A stretch of DNA of 35,399 nucleotides, from assembly GCA_030596605.1 (NCBI GenBank), contig JAUVJI010000032.1, forward strand, positions 1 through 35,399, given 5' to 3'. Both the position numbers and the translations under genes were made by a program. Below the pieces are notes generated by a model. The model was given only the letters and a program-made list of their open reading frames with translations. It was not told the DNA's origin and made no database searches. Positions 22,816 through 31,031 of this stretch are shown here, one piece after another. This stretch comes from Bacteroidales bacterium. Lineage in GTDB: Bacteria; Bacteroidota; Bacteroidia; Bacteroidales; JAADJA01. Numbering within the stretch: the stretch's first letter is position 1; every line of letters begins with the position of its first letter.

Positions 22816-22850
22816 CCCCTTTCGATTCTTTCGGGAGGGGTTATTTATTT
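22816..22850 (+). terminator. Dodecin terminator
   Basis: CCCCTTTCG (22816-22824) and CGGGAGGGG (22832-22840) pair over 9 bp, with two G-U wobbles, followed by TTATTTATTT. It lies 28 bp after the dodecin stop and just before the convergent gene at 22861, which it may also serve. Confidence 0.6.
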
Positions 22851-22860
22851 GATTCTTATT

Positions 22861-24036
22861 TCACAACACACACCTCACTCCTCCCCTGTCCATTTCAGCC
22901 ACACATATATTGCATTGGTTACATTCTGATTTTTGGATACTTCCATCCTGAATCTTTAAAATAAAATCAGGATCATGGATGAGCGCCCTGCCCAAAGCTA
23001 TCATGTCAAATTTTTCTTTCATGATATCTTCTATTCCTTGTCTTGAAACCACACCCCCGACATACACCAGCGGCAACTGAACAGCTTTTCTAACCTGTAA
23101 AGCCAGTGGCATAAAAAAGTTTTCGGTAAAATCGTACTTACGAATTATAAACCTGCCGAAAGAAGCTATGGCAATTTTCTGTAGCCAGTTCTTTTCCACT
23201 TTTGTCATATCCCATATGGGAATATCACCCCGCATGAGGTAAAAGGGTGTTTTGCTTGTATAACCTCCGCTTAAGATCAAGGCATCCACACCGGCATATT
23301 CCAGAGCTTTTGCCACTTCGATGGAATCTACTATTGTGAATCCTCCCTTAAATCCATCTGATAAATTCAGTTTTACAAGGATTGGAAAGTCCTCGCCCAC
23401 TGCATTCCTGGTTTCAGCAATAACTTCCAAAGGAAGGCGCATCCTGTTTTCCAGTGATCCACCGTAATTATCTTTTCTTTTATTAATTTGAGGTGTAAGA
23501 AACTGGCTTAACAAATATCCATGTCCCATATGGATCTCCACAGCATCAAATCCCACATTACGTGAAAAATCGGCTGCATACGCAAAGTCAAGTGCTGTTT
23601 GACTGATTTCTCCATTGGTCATGGCTCTTGAAAATGCCAGCCCACTCATGATTCCATAAGTATTTAACACTTTCGATGGCCCCAGTGGTTTATTACCCCT
23701 GATATTTTTGTTGCGGGAAAAAAAACCACAATGGGTCAGTTGGATGGAAGCCTTTCCACCTGCCCTATGAACAGCGTCGGTAAGTTCTTTCAAAGGCTCA
23801 ACTATTCCTTGGTGTAAATACATCTGATGCTCATGTGTTCGGCCATCCGGGTTTACTGCTCCGTAAGCAACTGTGGTCAATGCAATTCCACCTTGCGCGG
23901 TTCTGGCATGAAAATCAATCAGTTGTTGTGTTGGCCTGCCATTATCGCACATACCTTCATAGGTGGCAGTTTTAATAAACCGGTTTTTTAAAACCAGTGA
24001 TCGCAATTGAAAGGATGTGTATGCCTTAGAGATCAT
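22861..24036 (-). CDS. Old Yellow Enzyme family NADH:flavin oxidoreductase with C-terminal Fe-S cysteines
   Basis: A 391-residue FMN-dependent TIM-barrel protein. It shows the N-terminal LKNRFIKTATYEGMC opening, the substrate-binding histidines H169 and H172 (IHMGHGYLLSQFL), the following YGGSLENRMR, and the C-terminal phosphate-binding VGGVVSR...DMIALGRALIHDPD. After the barrel there is a cysteine cluster C372, C375, C378 and C389, reminiscent of the [4Fe-4S] site in 2,4-dienoyl-CoA reductase and trimethylamine dehydrogenase, but the NAD(P)H/FAD domains of those enzymes are absent. It may thus take electrons from a separate partner. The substrate is unknown; the reaction is expected to be reduction of an activated double bond. 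It is a single gene. Confidence 0.88.
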   Translation of the reverse strand: MISKAYTSFQLRSLVLKNRFIKTATYEGMCDNGRPTQQLIDFHARTAQGGIALTTVAYGAVNPDGRTHEHQMYLHQGIVEPLKELTDAVHRAGGKASIQLTHCGFFSRNKNIRGNKPLGPSKVLNTYGIMSGLAFSRAMTNGEISQTALDFAYAADFSRNVGFDAVEIHMGHGYLLSQFLTPQINKRKDNYGGSLENRMRLPLEVIAETRNAVGEDFPILVKLNLSDGFKGGFTIVDSIEVAKALEYAGVDALILSGGYTSKTPFYLMRGDIPIWDMTKVEKNWLQKIAIASFGRFIIRKYDFTENFFMPLALQVRKAVQLPLVYVGGVVSRQGIEDIMKEKFDMIALGRALIHDPDFILKIQDGSIQKSECNQCNICVAEMDRGGVRCVL

Positions 24037-24196
24037 AGTGTATAATATAAACTGACATTAGAATAATTCTTGATGGTAATAAACACTAAATGGCGGAAGG
24101 ATCGGATAAATTTTTTTGTTTTTCATAGAGTTTTTTAATTATGGTTATCCCTGTTTTAGCTTGGTGAGAACATCAACTTGGGGCAAGGGTTGACTA

Positions 24197-25165
24197 TCAT
24201 AGGTTAATAATCCAATTACAAATAGCTATTAACTGGTCGTCATCGGTCAGGTTTGCAGCATTGTTCATTGTCCCTGATTGAAGATGTTTAAAAATTTCTG
24301 TTGCTATACTGCTTTCAATTGCTGCTCCAATAAAAAAAGTCTGTGGCTTCAATTTTTCTTTAGCGAAACTATTTTTTATTCTGTTCAAGGCAGAGTTTGC
24401 AGTTTTCCAATGTTCGTCAGCACCTGCTGGGTCAATACCCCCTTTTAACTCACCTAATGCCATGTATTTGTCGTGGATATAAATAATAGATTGTTTGCCT
24501 ACCTTAAAATCTCCAGGCTCCCCATTTAGGATTGAAAGGTCAACATTTTTACTCACAAGTGGAACATTGATATTCATAACCAATAATCTGTCGGTTTTCC
24601 CTTTCTTCCAATAAAGTGCTTTTATTCTTTTTTCAATCCCATTGTCATTTTTAGGTTTATCTAACCAAGATTTTGTATCGCTGTCTTTCCATTGATATTT
24701 AATGCCTGCAATATTTAACACGGACAAAAAAGAACGCAGAAACTTTCTTTCACCTAATGAGCCCGCCAAGTTTCTTGCTTTACCACCTAATGCATCACCT
24801 TTTATTAGAAGATAACGATAAACAAGCTCATCAATAAAATTTGTTCCGGCCGGTTCTAAAAACTCTTCAATTAGGCCTTTTATTGCAAGTATTTTATCTT
24901 CTTCAGTTAAATAATTTAATGCTTTATCTGAAAGTCCTGAAGCAGTCAATAAACCAATACTTAAATCCCTTACCTTTAAAATGTCTTTCGGTTTTTTTAC
25001 TTGGTTTGCAAGCGATTTTAAAGCTTTTGCCTCTTCAATATATGGAACTGCAATGTAGTTTTTTTCTAATGCCATAGCAATAAACCCTGCTCGGGTCTGC
25101 TCACGAGTATTAACTAAATCGCCTGCTGTTTTTATAATGATATTTTCAGTTATTTTTTTTGCCAT
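24197..25165 (-). CDS. AvaI/BsoBI-type type II restriction endonuclease
   Basis: A 322-residue protein (start ATG 25165, MAKKITEN; ATG 25177 also possible), overlapping the methyltransferase end by 16 bp. Family enzymes cut CYCGRG. The signature GELKGGIDPAGADEHWKTA provides the ExK pair (E239 and K241) and, 13 residues after the Glu, H252; the same Glu-Lys-His spacing is known in BsoBI (E240, K242, H253). Upstream acidic residue D209 (NVDLSIL) or D219 (PGDFK) would complete the metal site. Length agrees with AvaI and BsoBI. No truncation is seen, so the enzyme looks intact. It is the last gene of a controller-methyltransferase-endonuclease operon, an order that delays the nuclease relative to the methylase. 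Confidence 0.9.
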   Translation of the reverse strand: MAKKITENIIIKTAGDLVNTREQTRAGFIAMALEKNYIAVPYIEEAKALKSLANQVKKPKDILKVRDLSIGLLTASGLSDKALNYLTEEDKILAIKGLIEEFLEPAGTNFIDELVYRYLLIKGDALGGKARNLAGSLGERKFLRSFLSVLNIAGIKYQWKDSDTKSWLDKPKNDNGIEKRIKALYWKKGKTDRLLVMNINVPLVSKNVDLSILNGEPGDFKVGKQSIIYIHDKYMALGELKGGIDPAGADEHWKTANSALNRIKNSFAKEKLKPQTFFIGAAIESSIATEIFKHLQSGTMNNAANLTDDDQLIAICNWIINL

Positions 25166-26574
25166 AAGTAAACACATTTTCGGATTTCAGTTCGGCCATA
25201 ACTACCCATTTGTTGACTACTATTACCTTTCCCTTTAGGCAAAACAAATATTTTATTAATATTGAATCCAAAATTCTCAGCAAATTCTGAAAGTATTAAA
25301 TCAACGGGAATTTCTTCACCACCATAACGAACATTATCATTCACCATCACACAATATCCACCACTTTTTGTAACTCTTGCTATTTCATAAATGACAAAAC
25401 AAAGCTCAAGAAAATAATTCTTTACCATTCTTGCTATGTTCTTGTTATTGAGTTTTCCAATTTTATTCAATTCATCAAGAATTTCGTTTACTTCTTTCAT
25501 TGCATTTGAACTGTTGTAAACATCGATGATTTTCTCAAATACTTCACTCTGTCCAATTGAAGTATAAAATTGACTCAAATATTCAACTTTTTCTTTGTTC
25601 TCAACCGTACAAGAGAGCATCGTTTGACGTAATTCACGAACCTGGTCATAATCATAACCTAAATAAACCAGTTCTAATGCGTAAGTTCTTGTATAGTCAT
25701 ATCGGTTACAATATGGAGGCGAGGTAATTATAAAATCAAAAAAATTATCTTCAAATTTTGGCAATTCCTCAAGACAAGAACCCTCAATTATTCTTACCGG
25801 CTGTTTAGCAATGTTTATGTTTTCAAATTGCTCAAACAATGAAGTAGCTTGAATTGGTGATAGGTCTTGAATTATTTGATTTAGCTTAGATTTTAGTGCC
25901 TCTTGAAAGGTTAAAATCTTACCCTTATCAAAGGGTTTTCCTGATAAATTTCGTTTTGAGCGAAAATCCCAACGTAAGTATTGACCGTCTTTCCTTGTGT
26001 AACTGATTTCTTCTAAAACAGTGAAAGCAGCAAACTTTAGTATTGTTTCAATATACTTGTCCTTGATTGTTGAGCAATAGGATAAGTATTTATTCAAATA
26101 CTCCTCCGTTTCTTTAGAAAAAGCATCTTTGGTTATGGATATGTGATTTATTTGCTTCTTATAATCTGTAATTTCTGATATTGCAGTCCAAATATTTTTG
26201 ATTACTTCTATTAATTTTTCAATATCTATTTCATTTAAGGCTTGACGTGTCTGCATAACAAAGGTGCCAACAGGCAAAAGTTCAATTCCATAAGATTGCC
26301 ACCCTAATTCTTGTCCGGCAAAAAGAGTTGTTCCTACACCTGCAAATGGGTCTAAAATCTTTCCGGGTTTTGAGGAAAACTCCGTCAAAAAATATTTTAC
26401 CAATTTAGACGAGAAACCTTCTTTATATTTAAACCAACGGTAAATAGGCTCTTCTTTGTTTGCTTGAAAACTAACTACTTTTCTATTTAAGTTATATGCA
26501 GTCTCTAACTTGCACGCAAGTTGGTCAAATAGTTTTTCTCTCTCTGATACAAATATTTCTTCTGTTTTACCCAT
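25150..26574 (-). CDS. DNA methyltransferase of the restriction-modification module (probably N4-cytosine)
   Basis: A 474-residue amino-methyltransferase. The SAM-binding motif I (LDPFAGVGTTLFAGQELG, D75-G81) comes before the catalytic motif IV (IITSPPYCNRYDY, T274-Y278), with about 190 residues between them. The TSPPY form is typical of N4-cytosine enzymes. Because the partner nuclease belongs to a family cutting CYCGRG, where adenine is not present in every site, cytosine methylation is required; N4 rather than C5 follows from the TSPPY motif. The start ATG 26574 overlaps the end of the controller by 8 bp and its 3' end overlaps the nuclease, so the three genes are translationally coupled. 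The modified base and site are inference. Confidence 0.88.
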   Translation of the reverse strand: MGKTEEIFVSEREKLFDQLACKLETAYNLNRKVVSFQANKEEPIYRWFKYKEGFSSKLVKYFLTEFSSKPGKILDPFAGVGTTLFAGQELGWQSYGIELLPVGTFVMQTRQALNEIDIEKLIEVIKNIWTAISEITDYKKQINHISITKDAFSKETEEYLNKYLSYCSTIKDKYIETILKFAAFTVLEEISYTRKDGQYLRWDFRSKRNLSGKPFDKGKILTFQEALKSKLNQIIQDLSPIQATSLFEQFENINIAKQPVRIIEGSCLEELPKFEDNFFDFIITSPPYCNRYDYTRTYALELVYLGYDYDQVRELRQTMLSCTVENKEKVEYLSQFYTSIGQSEVFEKIIDVYNSSNAMKEVNEILDELNKIGKLNNKNIARMVKNYFLELCFVIYEIARVTKSGGYCVMVNDNVRYGGEEIPVDLILSEFAENFGFNINKIFVLPKGKGNSSQQMGSYGRTEIRKCVYLWQKK

Positions 26575-26890
26575 TGCGAATAGTTTTTAAATAAGAAACC
26601 TTTTTTTCGGCGACTTTCAAGATGCTTAAGTCTGCTTCTTCACCTAATATTTTGTAAGCGATTTGGTCGCTTATAAACTCATTTTGTAATTCCTTTTCAT
26701 TAACTCTGAAAAATCCTGCAAGCTTGTTTATAAGTTGTTTTGTTGGTTGTCGTTCGTTACGTTCGATTTTTGCAAGTAACGAAGGGTCAATATTAATGTG
26801 TAATGCAACTTCTCTCAAAGTCAAAGAAGCTTCTTCTCTTAATGTTCTGAGATGTTCACCGAATGAAGAAAAATTTCTTACTGTTGCCAT
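26567..26890 (-). CDS. XRE-family controller protein of the restriction-modification module
   Basis: A 107-residue HTH protein. Residues about 9-65 form the XRE helix-turn-helix (FGEHLRTLREEASLTLREVALHINIDPSLLAKIERNERQPT), followed by a C-terminal helical tail that may serve dimerisation. It is the first gene of the operon, overlapping the methyltransferase by 8 bp, which is the usual position of a C protein. Two 15-bp GGAC...GTCC palindromes lie over its promoter (26893-26907 and 26931-26945), so autoregulation, and timing of methylase versus nuclease, is very likely. It is longer than the roughly 80-residue classical C proteins. The start ATG 26890 has no room for a normal ribosome site if transcription starts where predicted. 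Confidence 0.85.
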   Translation of the reverse strand: MATVRNFSSFGEHLRTLREEASLTLREVALHINIDPSLLAKIERNERQPTKQLINKLAGFFRVNEKELQNEFISDQIAYKILGEEADLSILKVAEKKVSYLKTIRNG

Positions 26891-26892
26891 CA

Positions 26893-26907
26893 GGACAATT
26901 TTTGTCC
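26893..26907. promoter_or_regulatory. Proximal controller operator
   Basis: GGACAATTTTTGTCC: two 6-bp GGACAA/TTGTCC half-sites around three T. It starts 2 bp upstream of the controller start codon and overlaps the end of the -7 element, so a bound repressor would block transcription start or translation. Confidence 0.7.
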
Positions 26908-26937
26908 AAAATTAATAATTGTTGGTTTATGGACAAA
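26907..26937 (-). promoter_or_regulatory. Restriction-modification operon promoter
   Basis: On the minus strand TAATTTTG (26907-26914) is a perfect TAnnTTTG, and TTTG (26934-26937) lies exactly 19 bp upstream, a perfect Bacteroidetes -33/-7 pair. The -33 box is inside the distal operator and the -7 box touches the proximal one. The start near 26900 would give a leader of about 10 nt. Confidence 0.72.
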
Positions 26938-26945
26938 ATAAGTCC
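26931..26945. promoter_or_regulatory. Distal controller operator
   Basis: GGACAAAATAAGTCC: the GGAC/GTCC ends match the proximal operator, with one half-site weaker (AAGTCC instead of TTGTCC). It covers the -33 box. The centre-to-centre distance to the proximal operator is 38 bp. Confidence 0.66.
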
Positions 26946-27156
26946 ACAAAAAGTTATTCACAATATCTGCGGTTAGAAGGATTTTAACTCTCTTGGCTGT
27001 GAAGTATAATTTATTGTGTTGGGATGGGGCAGCTAAATGTGCTAAAATATGCGTTGGTGTTTTCATAGGGTTACACACCAACTCGTTATAACAGGAACAA
27101 ATGTACAAATTACCAAATTATCAAACTTTCGTCAAAATCCATTAAACAGTAAATTA

Positions 27157-27164
27157 TATCTTTG
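27157..27164 (+). promoter_or_regulatory. -7 element of the DUF3109 gene (near-leaderless start)
   Basis: TATCTTTG matches TAnnTTTG and ends only 6 bp before the ATG at 27171, so the transcript would begin at or next to the start codon. No clear -33 box is seen at 19-21 bp. Confidence 0.45.
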
Positions 27165-27170
27165 CCCAAA

Positions 27171-27728
27171 ATGATCGTCATCGACAATATCATCGTTTCT
27201 GAAGAAATCCGCGACATCCGGTTCTGCTGCAATATGGAAGCCTGCCTCGGCATCTGTTGCATTGAAGGGGATGCCGGTGCTCCTATTGAGGAGGAAGAAA
27301 TATCTTTACTGGAAGATGGAATTGATCAGGTAAAACCTTTTATGCGCAAAGAAGGAGTTGAGGTGATAGAAAAAACGGGTGTTTTTGATTTTGATTCATC
27401 AGGTGAATATGTTACACCTCTCATTAACGACCGGGATTGTGCCTATGTTTATTATGAAAAAAACATTGCCCGTTGTGCTATTGAAAAAGCATATGAAGAA
27501 AAAGCCATTGACTTTCAAAAACCGCTTTCGTGCCATCTATACCCCATAAGAATCAGTAAAACCAGTAATTTTGAAGCCGCTAATTACCACAAATGGCATG
27601 TCTGTGCCCCTGCCTGTACGCTCGGAAAAAAACTTGAACTTCCATTGTATAAATTTTTAAAAAATCCCATTATCAGAAAATACGGAGAAGAATGGTATGA
27701 TAAGCTGGTCAATGAAATAGAACAATAA
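27171..27728 (+). CDS. DUF3109 family protein
   Basis: A 185-residue cytoplasmic protein; the start is the ATG at 27171 (MIVIDNIIVSEEI) rather than a TTG at 27162, which lies in the promoter. It is rich in clustered cysteines: CCNMEACLGICC near residues 19-30, then a cysteine in INDRDCAYVYYE, one in ARCAIEKAYEE, one in KPLSCHLYPIRI and two in HVCAPACTLGKK. This cysteine pattern is characteristic of DUF3109, related to YkgJ-type predicted metal- or Fe-S-chelating proteins. The function is unknown. It is a single gene, convergent with ferritin; an iron-related link between the two is only a guess. Confidence 0.85.
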   Translation: MIVIDNIIVSEEIRDIRFCCNMEACLGICCIEGDAGAPIEEEEISLLEDGIDQVKPFMRKEGVEVIEKTGVFDFDSSGEYVTPLINDRDCAYVYYEKNIARCAIEKAYEEKAIDFQKPLSCHLYPIRISKTSNFEAANYHKWHVCAPACTLGKKLELPLYKFLKNPIIRKYGEEWYDKLVNEIEQ

Positions 27729-27741
27729 ATGATTTGACATA

Positions 27742-27769
27742 TTTCTCGCAAAGGCGCAAAGACGCTAAA
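27742..27769. repeat. Interspersed 'CTCGCAAAGGCGCAAAGACGC' repeat
   Basis: The segment from TTTCTCGCAAAGG to AAGACGCTAAA matches a repeat style I know from many bacterial genomes. It lies 13 bp after the DUF3109 stop. The small open frame across it (27734-28030) is not considered coding. Confidence 0.6.
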
Positions 27770-27865
27770 AAAAATCAAATAATATATAATGGATTCCTGA
27801 TCCCTGATTTGCTCAAGGATGAAGGTCAGGAATGCCCATGGTTTATAAAAATACTTTTTGACCCA

Positions 27866-27893
27866 CAAAAAAAGCCCCTAATAACAGAGGCTT
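27866..27893 (-). terminator. Ferritin terminator
   Basis: On the minus strand AAGCCTC, an 8-nt loop and GGGGCTT form a 7-bp stem with one G-U pair, followed by a run of seven T (27867-27873 on the plus strand as A). It lies 24 bp after the ferritin stop codon. Good intrinsic terminator. Confidence 0.75.
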
Positions 27894-27917
27894 CAATATA
27901 TCTTAATAGAACGTTTT

Positions 27918-28430
27918 TTATGCACCGGCAGCTGTACTCATTGCTGCTAAAGCATCCAGCTCTTTATCCAGATGGAACAATCCACCGCTCTGGTTTCCTG
28001 CCAAACGGAATTTATCCAGAATACCTTTAAAAGTACTTTCTTCCTCTATTTGCTCTTCTATATACCATTGCAGGAACTGACTGGTTGTGAAGTCTTTTTC
28101 ATTAAAAGCTATTTCAAACAGCTTGTTTATTGATTCCGTTACAAATTCTTCATGTTTGAGAATTTGTTCAAACACATCCAAAAGGTTTTTGAATTTATTT
28201 TGTGGCATTTCCAACGGTTGTAAAACAGCATAACCCCCTTTATCATTCAGGTAAGTTATCAGTTTTGTCATGTGCATTCTCTCTTCATCGGAATGGGTAT
28301 ACAGAAACTTAGCTGCTCCCGGAAAACCGTTAACCTCGCACCATGATGCCATGGACATGTATATTCGAGAAGATTGCTCTTCCAACTGTATCTGGTTTAT
28401 TAATGCCTTTTCAACTTTTTTATTTATCAT
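27918..28430 (-). CDS. ftnA: Ferritin (bacterial non-haem, FtnA-like)
   Basis: A 170-residue ferritin, start ATG 28430 (MINKKVEKAL); an upstream ATG at 28472 gives an unlikely extension. All ferroxidase-centre residues are at their canonical positions: E17, E50, H53 (DEERMH), E94, Q127 and E130, with Y24 next to the site. It stores iron as ferric mineral in a 24-subunit shell in the cytoplasm and protects against Fe(II). It has its own terminator. The upstream leader (28431-28502) contains a low-complexity CTAAACC run. It is read in the same direction as the atp operon but looks independently controlled. Confidence 0.93.
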   Translation of the reverse strand: MINKKVEKALINQIQLEEQSSRIYMSMASWCEVNGFPGAAKFLYTHSDEERMHMTKLITYLNDKGGYAVLQPLEMPQNKFKNLLDVFEQILKHEEFVTESINKLFEIAFNEKDFTTSQFLQWYIEEQIEEESTFKGILDKFRLAGNQSGGLFHLDKELDALAAMSTAAGA

Positions 28431-28502
28431 AACTTTGAACTTTATTCTTTTAACTCCAAACTTCGAACTCAAAACTCTAAACCCTAAACCCTAAACTACA
28501 TA

Positions 28503-29393
28503 CTATCCTTTCAACGCCTCTGCCCCGCTCACGATCTCTAAGATCTCGCTTGTGATTGCCGCCTGTCGTGCTTTATTATAAGCCAGGTGCAAATCCTTAA
28601 GCAATTCCTGTGCATTATCGGTGGCCAGGTGCATGGCTGTCATTCTTGCACCATGTTCAGCTGCATACGAATCGAGCAATGCTTTATAAAACTGCACCTT
28701 CAGGGATTTTGGTATCAGATCCCGGACGATCTCTTTTTTATTTGGCTCAAAAATGTAATCGGCTTTTGTCGACTCAGCAGTTCCATCTTCATTATCAACA
28801 GGCTCAACAGGTAAAAACTGCTCATTCACCAACATTTGTGTAGCAGCATTTTTAAACTGATTATACACGATCTCGATCCTGTCGTATTTTTTTTCTTCAA
28901 AAAACATCATCAATTTTTCAGCGACCGGAGATATTTTTTCAAAAGTAAGTGTATCAAAAAGATGATCGAGGCTTTCAATTACATCATAATCCCTTTTACC
29001 ATAAAATTCCGACACCTTTTTGCCAATAGTAATCAGGCTTAAGTTTCCACTTTTATGTTGCTCACTATATTTTTCAGACATCAGTTTATTGGTGGCCTTC
29101 ATCACATTGGCATTAAAAGCGCCACACAATCCCCTATTGGAAGATATAACCACCAGTAATACTTTATCTGGCTGCCGCTGTTCAGAAAACACACTACTAT
29201 CATCTCCTGCATCAAGGCTGGCACTCAGATTTTGCAAAATATCTTTCAACTTTGCAGCATACGGGCGCATTTGAAGAATGGCAGTTTGTGCTCTCCTCAA
29301 TTTTGAGGCGGCTACCATTTTCATAGCGCTGGTGATCTGTTGTGTTGACTTAACAGAGGAAATCCTTATTCTAACTTCCTTTAGATTGGGCAT
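28503..29393 (-). CDS. atpG: ATP synthase gamma subunit
   Basis: A 296-residue F1 gamma subunit, the central rotor shaft. The N-terminal helix (MPNLKEVRIRISSVKSTQQITSAMKM) and C-terminal helix (ARMTAMHLATDNAQELLKDLHLAYNKARQAAITSEILEIVSGA) that form the coiled coil in the alpha3beta3 core are both intact. The middle Rossmann-like part carries VLLVVISSNRGLCGAFN. It is the last gene of the atp operon here, 42 bp after atpA. The beta and epsilon genes that normally follow gamma in other bacteria are not downstream; in Bacteroidetes they are usually in a separate cluster. Confidence 0.95.
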   Translation of the reverse strand: MPNLKEVRIRISSVKSTQQITSAMKMVAASKLRRAQTAILQMRPYAAKLKDILQNLSASLDAGDDSSVFSEQRQPDKVLLVVISSNRGLCGAFNANVMKATNKLMSEKYSEQHKSGNLSLITIGKKVSEFYGKRDYDVIESLDHLFDTLTFEKISPVAEKLMMFFEEKKYDRIEIVYNQFKNAATQMLVNEQFLPVEPVDNEDGTAESTKADYIFEPNKKEIVRDLIPKSLKVQFYKALLDSYAAEHGARMTAMHLATDNAQELLKDLHLAYNKARQAAITSEILEIVSGAEALKG

Positions 29394-29435
29394 TTACGTT
29401 GATATATGATTTACGATATTTGATATTAAATTTTA

Positions 29436-31016
29436 TTATTCGTATTTAGATGCTAAATCTTTGGCCAGTGAATCTAATTTATTCAACACTTCATCGGATA
29501 GCTGTCCTTTTCTCAATGTATCCAATACATCTTTATGTTTCAGCTCCAACTGACTTAGAAAATCATCTTCAAATTGCTGAATTTTGTCAACCGGTACTTT
29601 CATCAACAGGCCTTTTGTTCCGCAATAAATAATAGCAATTTGTTTCTCGACCGGCATAGGTGAATATTGTGGTTGTTTTAATATCTCAACATTCCTTCTT
29701 CCTTTGTCAAGAACCGCCATGGTAGCAGCATCCAGGTCAGATCCGAATTTTGAGAACGCTTCCAGTTCACGGAACTGAGCCTGGTCGAGTTTGAGCGTAC
29801 CTGCAATTTTCTTCATCGCTTTGATCTGGGCATTACCTCCAACCCTCGATACAGAGATACCAACATTAATCGCCGGACGAATACCTGCATTGAATAAATT
29901 CGTTTCAAGAAAAATCTGTCCATCTGTAATTGAAATTACATTCGTTGGAATATATGCCGAAACATCACCGGCTTGTGTTTCAATAATTGGCAAAGCAGTC
30001 AATGATCCGCCACCTTTAACCATAGGTTTTAAGACCTCGGGCAGATCGTTCATTTTTGCAGCAACCTCATCAGAATTAATGATCTTGGCAGCACGCTCAA
30101 GCAATCTTGAGTGCAGGTAAAATACATCACCCGGATAGGCTTCACGACCCGGAGGACGACGGAGTAATAGAGAAACTTCACGATATGCAACTGCCTGTTT
30201 TGACAGGTCATCAAAAATAATTAACGCCGGTCTTCCGGTATCCCTGAAAAATTCACCAATGCACGCTCCTGCAAAAGGAGCATAAAACTGCATGGCAGCC
30301 GGATCAGATGCTGTAGCCATAACAATAACTGTATAATCCATGGCACCACTCTCTTCAAGCGTTTTCAATATGTTGGCAACGGTTGAACCTTTTTGTCCCA
30401 CTGCAACATAAATACAATAAACCGGTTCACCTTTATCGAAATACTGTTTTTGATTGATAATGGCATCAATTGCAATGGCTGTTTTACCTGTTTGCCTGTC
30501 ACCAATGATAAGCTCACGCTGACCCCTTCCGATAGGGATCATTGCATCAATAGGTTTGATACCTGTTTGTAAAGGCTCATTAACGGGTTGACGGAAAATA
30601 ACACCAGGCGCTTTTCTTTCGAGTGGCATCTCATATTGTTTCCCTTTTATTTCACCCTTGCCATCAATCGGCTCACCAAGCGTGTTTATCACCCTGCCAA
30701 GCATTCCTTCGCCAACTTTGATAGAGGCAATTTTACCGGTCCGTTTAACTTTGTCGCCTTCATTGATATCTCCTGTTTCGCCCAAAAGAACAGCCCCAAC
30801 ATTGTCTTCCTCAAGATTCAGTACGATTCCCATTAAACCGTTTCTTTCAAATTCAATTAACTCCCCCGATTGTGCGTTGTTCAGGCCATAAATACGAGCA
30901 ATACCGTCTCCAATCTGCAAAACCGAACCAATTTCCTCAAGTTTCGCCGTATCATCAAATCCTGCTAATTGTTGCCTTAATATGGCTGATACTTCTGCTG
31001 GTTTAATTTCTGCCAT
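29436..31016 (-). CDS. atpA: ATP synthase alpha subunit
   Basis: A 526-residue F1 alpha subunit. The N-terminal beta barrel (about 25-95) is followed by the nucleotide-binding domain with Walker [10 protein letters not shown] (about 172-180), the [34 protein letters not shown] region containing Walker B and the arginine finger, and a C-terminal helical domain. It binds non-catalytic nucleotide and completes the catalytic sites of beta. Length is slightly above the usual 500-515 because of small insertions. It is 15 bp after atpH. It appears fully functional. Confidence 0.97.
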   Translation of the reverse strand: MAEIKPAEVSAILRQQLAGFDDTAKLEEIGSVLQIGDGIARIYGLNNAQSGELIEFERNGLMGIVLNLEEDNVGAVLLGETGDINEGDKVKRTGKIASIKVGEGMLGRVINTLGEPIDGKGEIKGKQYEMPLERKAPGVIFRQPVNEPLQTGIKPIDAMIPIGRGQRELIIGDRQTGKTAIAIDAIINQKQYFDKGEPVYCIYVAVGQKGSTVANILKTLEESGAMDYTVIVMATASDPAAMQFYAPFAGACIGEFFRDTGRPALIIFDDLSKQAVAYREVSLLLRRPPGREAYPGDVFYLHSRLLERAAKIINSDEVAAKMNDLPEVLKPMVKGGGSLTALPIIETQAGDVSAYIPTNVISITDGQIFLETNLFNAGIRPAINVGISVSRVGGNAQIKAMKKIAGTLKLDQAQFRELEAFSKFGSDLDAATMAVLDKGRRNVEILKQPQYSPMPVEKQIAIIYCGTKGLLMKVPVDKIQQFEDDFLSQLELKHKDVLDTLRKGQLSDEVLNKLDSLAKDLASKYE

Positions 31017-31031
31017 AATTATATTTATTTT

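Noticed and set aside
24197..26890. Restriction-modification module as a new defence type
   Set aside because: All three genes fit known families (AvaI/BsoBI nuclease, TSPPY methyltransferase, XRE controller); only the operator layout is reported as notable.
26890..27108. 72-codon open frame upstream of the controller gene on the minus strand
   Set aside because: It covers the operon promoter and both operators and has no protein-like composition; more likely intergenic.
27734..28030. Open frame of 98 codons after the DUF3109 gene
   Set aside because: It begins in a known interspersed repeat and overlaps the ferritin terminator and ferritin gene on the other strand; no family resemblance.
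28470..28497. CTAAACCCTAAACCCTAAAC run resembling a plant-type telomere repeat
   Set aside because: Only three short imperfect units in a bacterial leader region before ferritin; simple low-complexity drift explains it.
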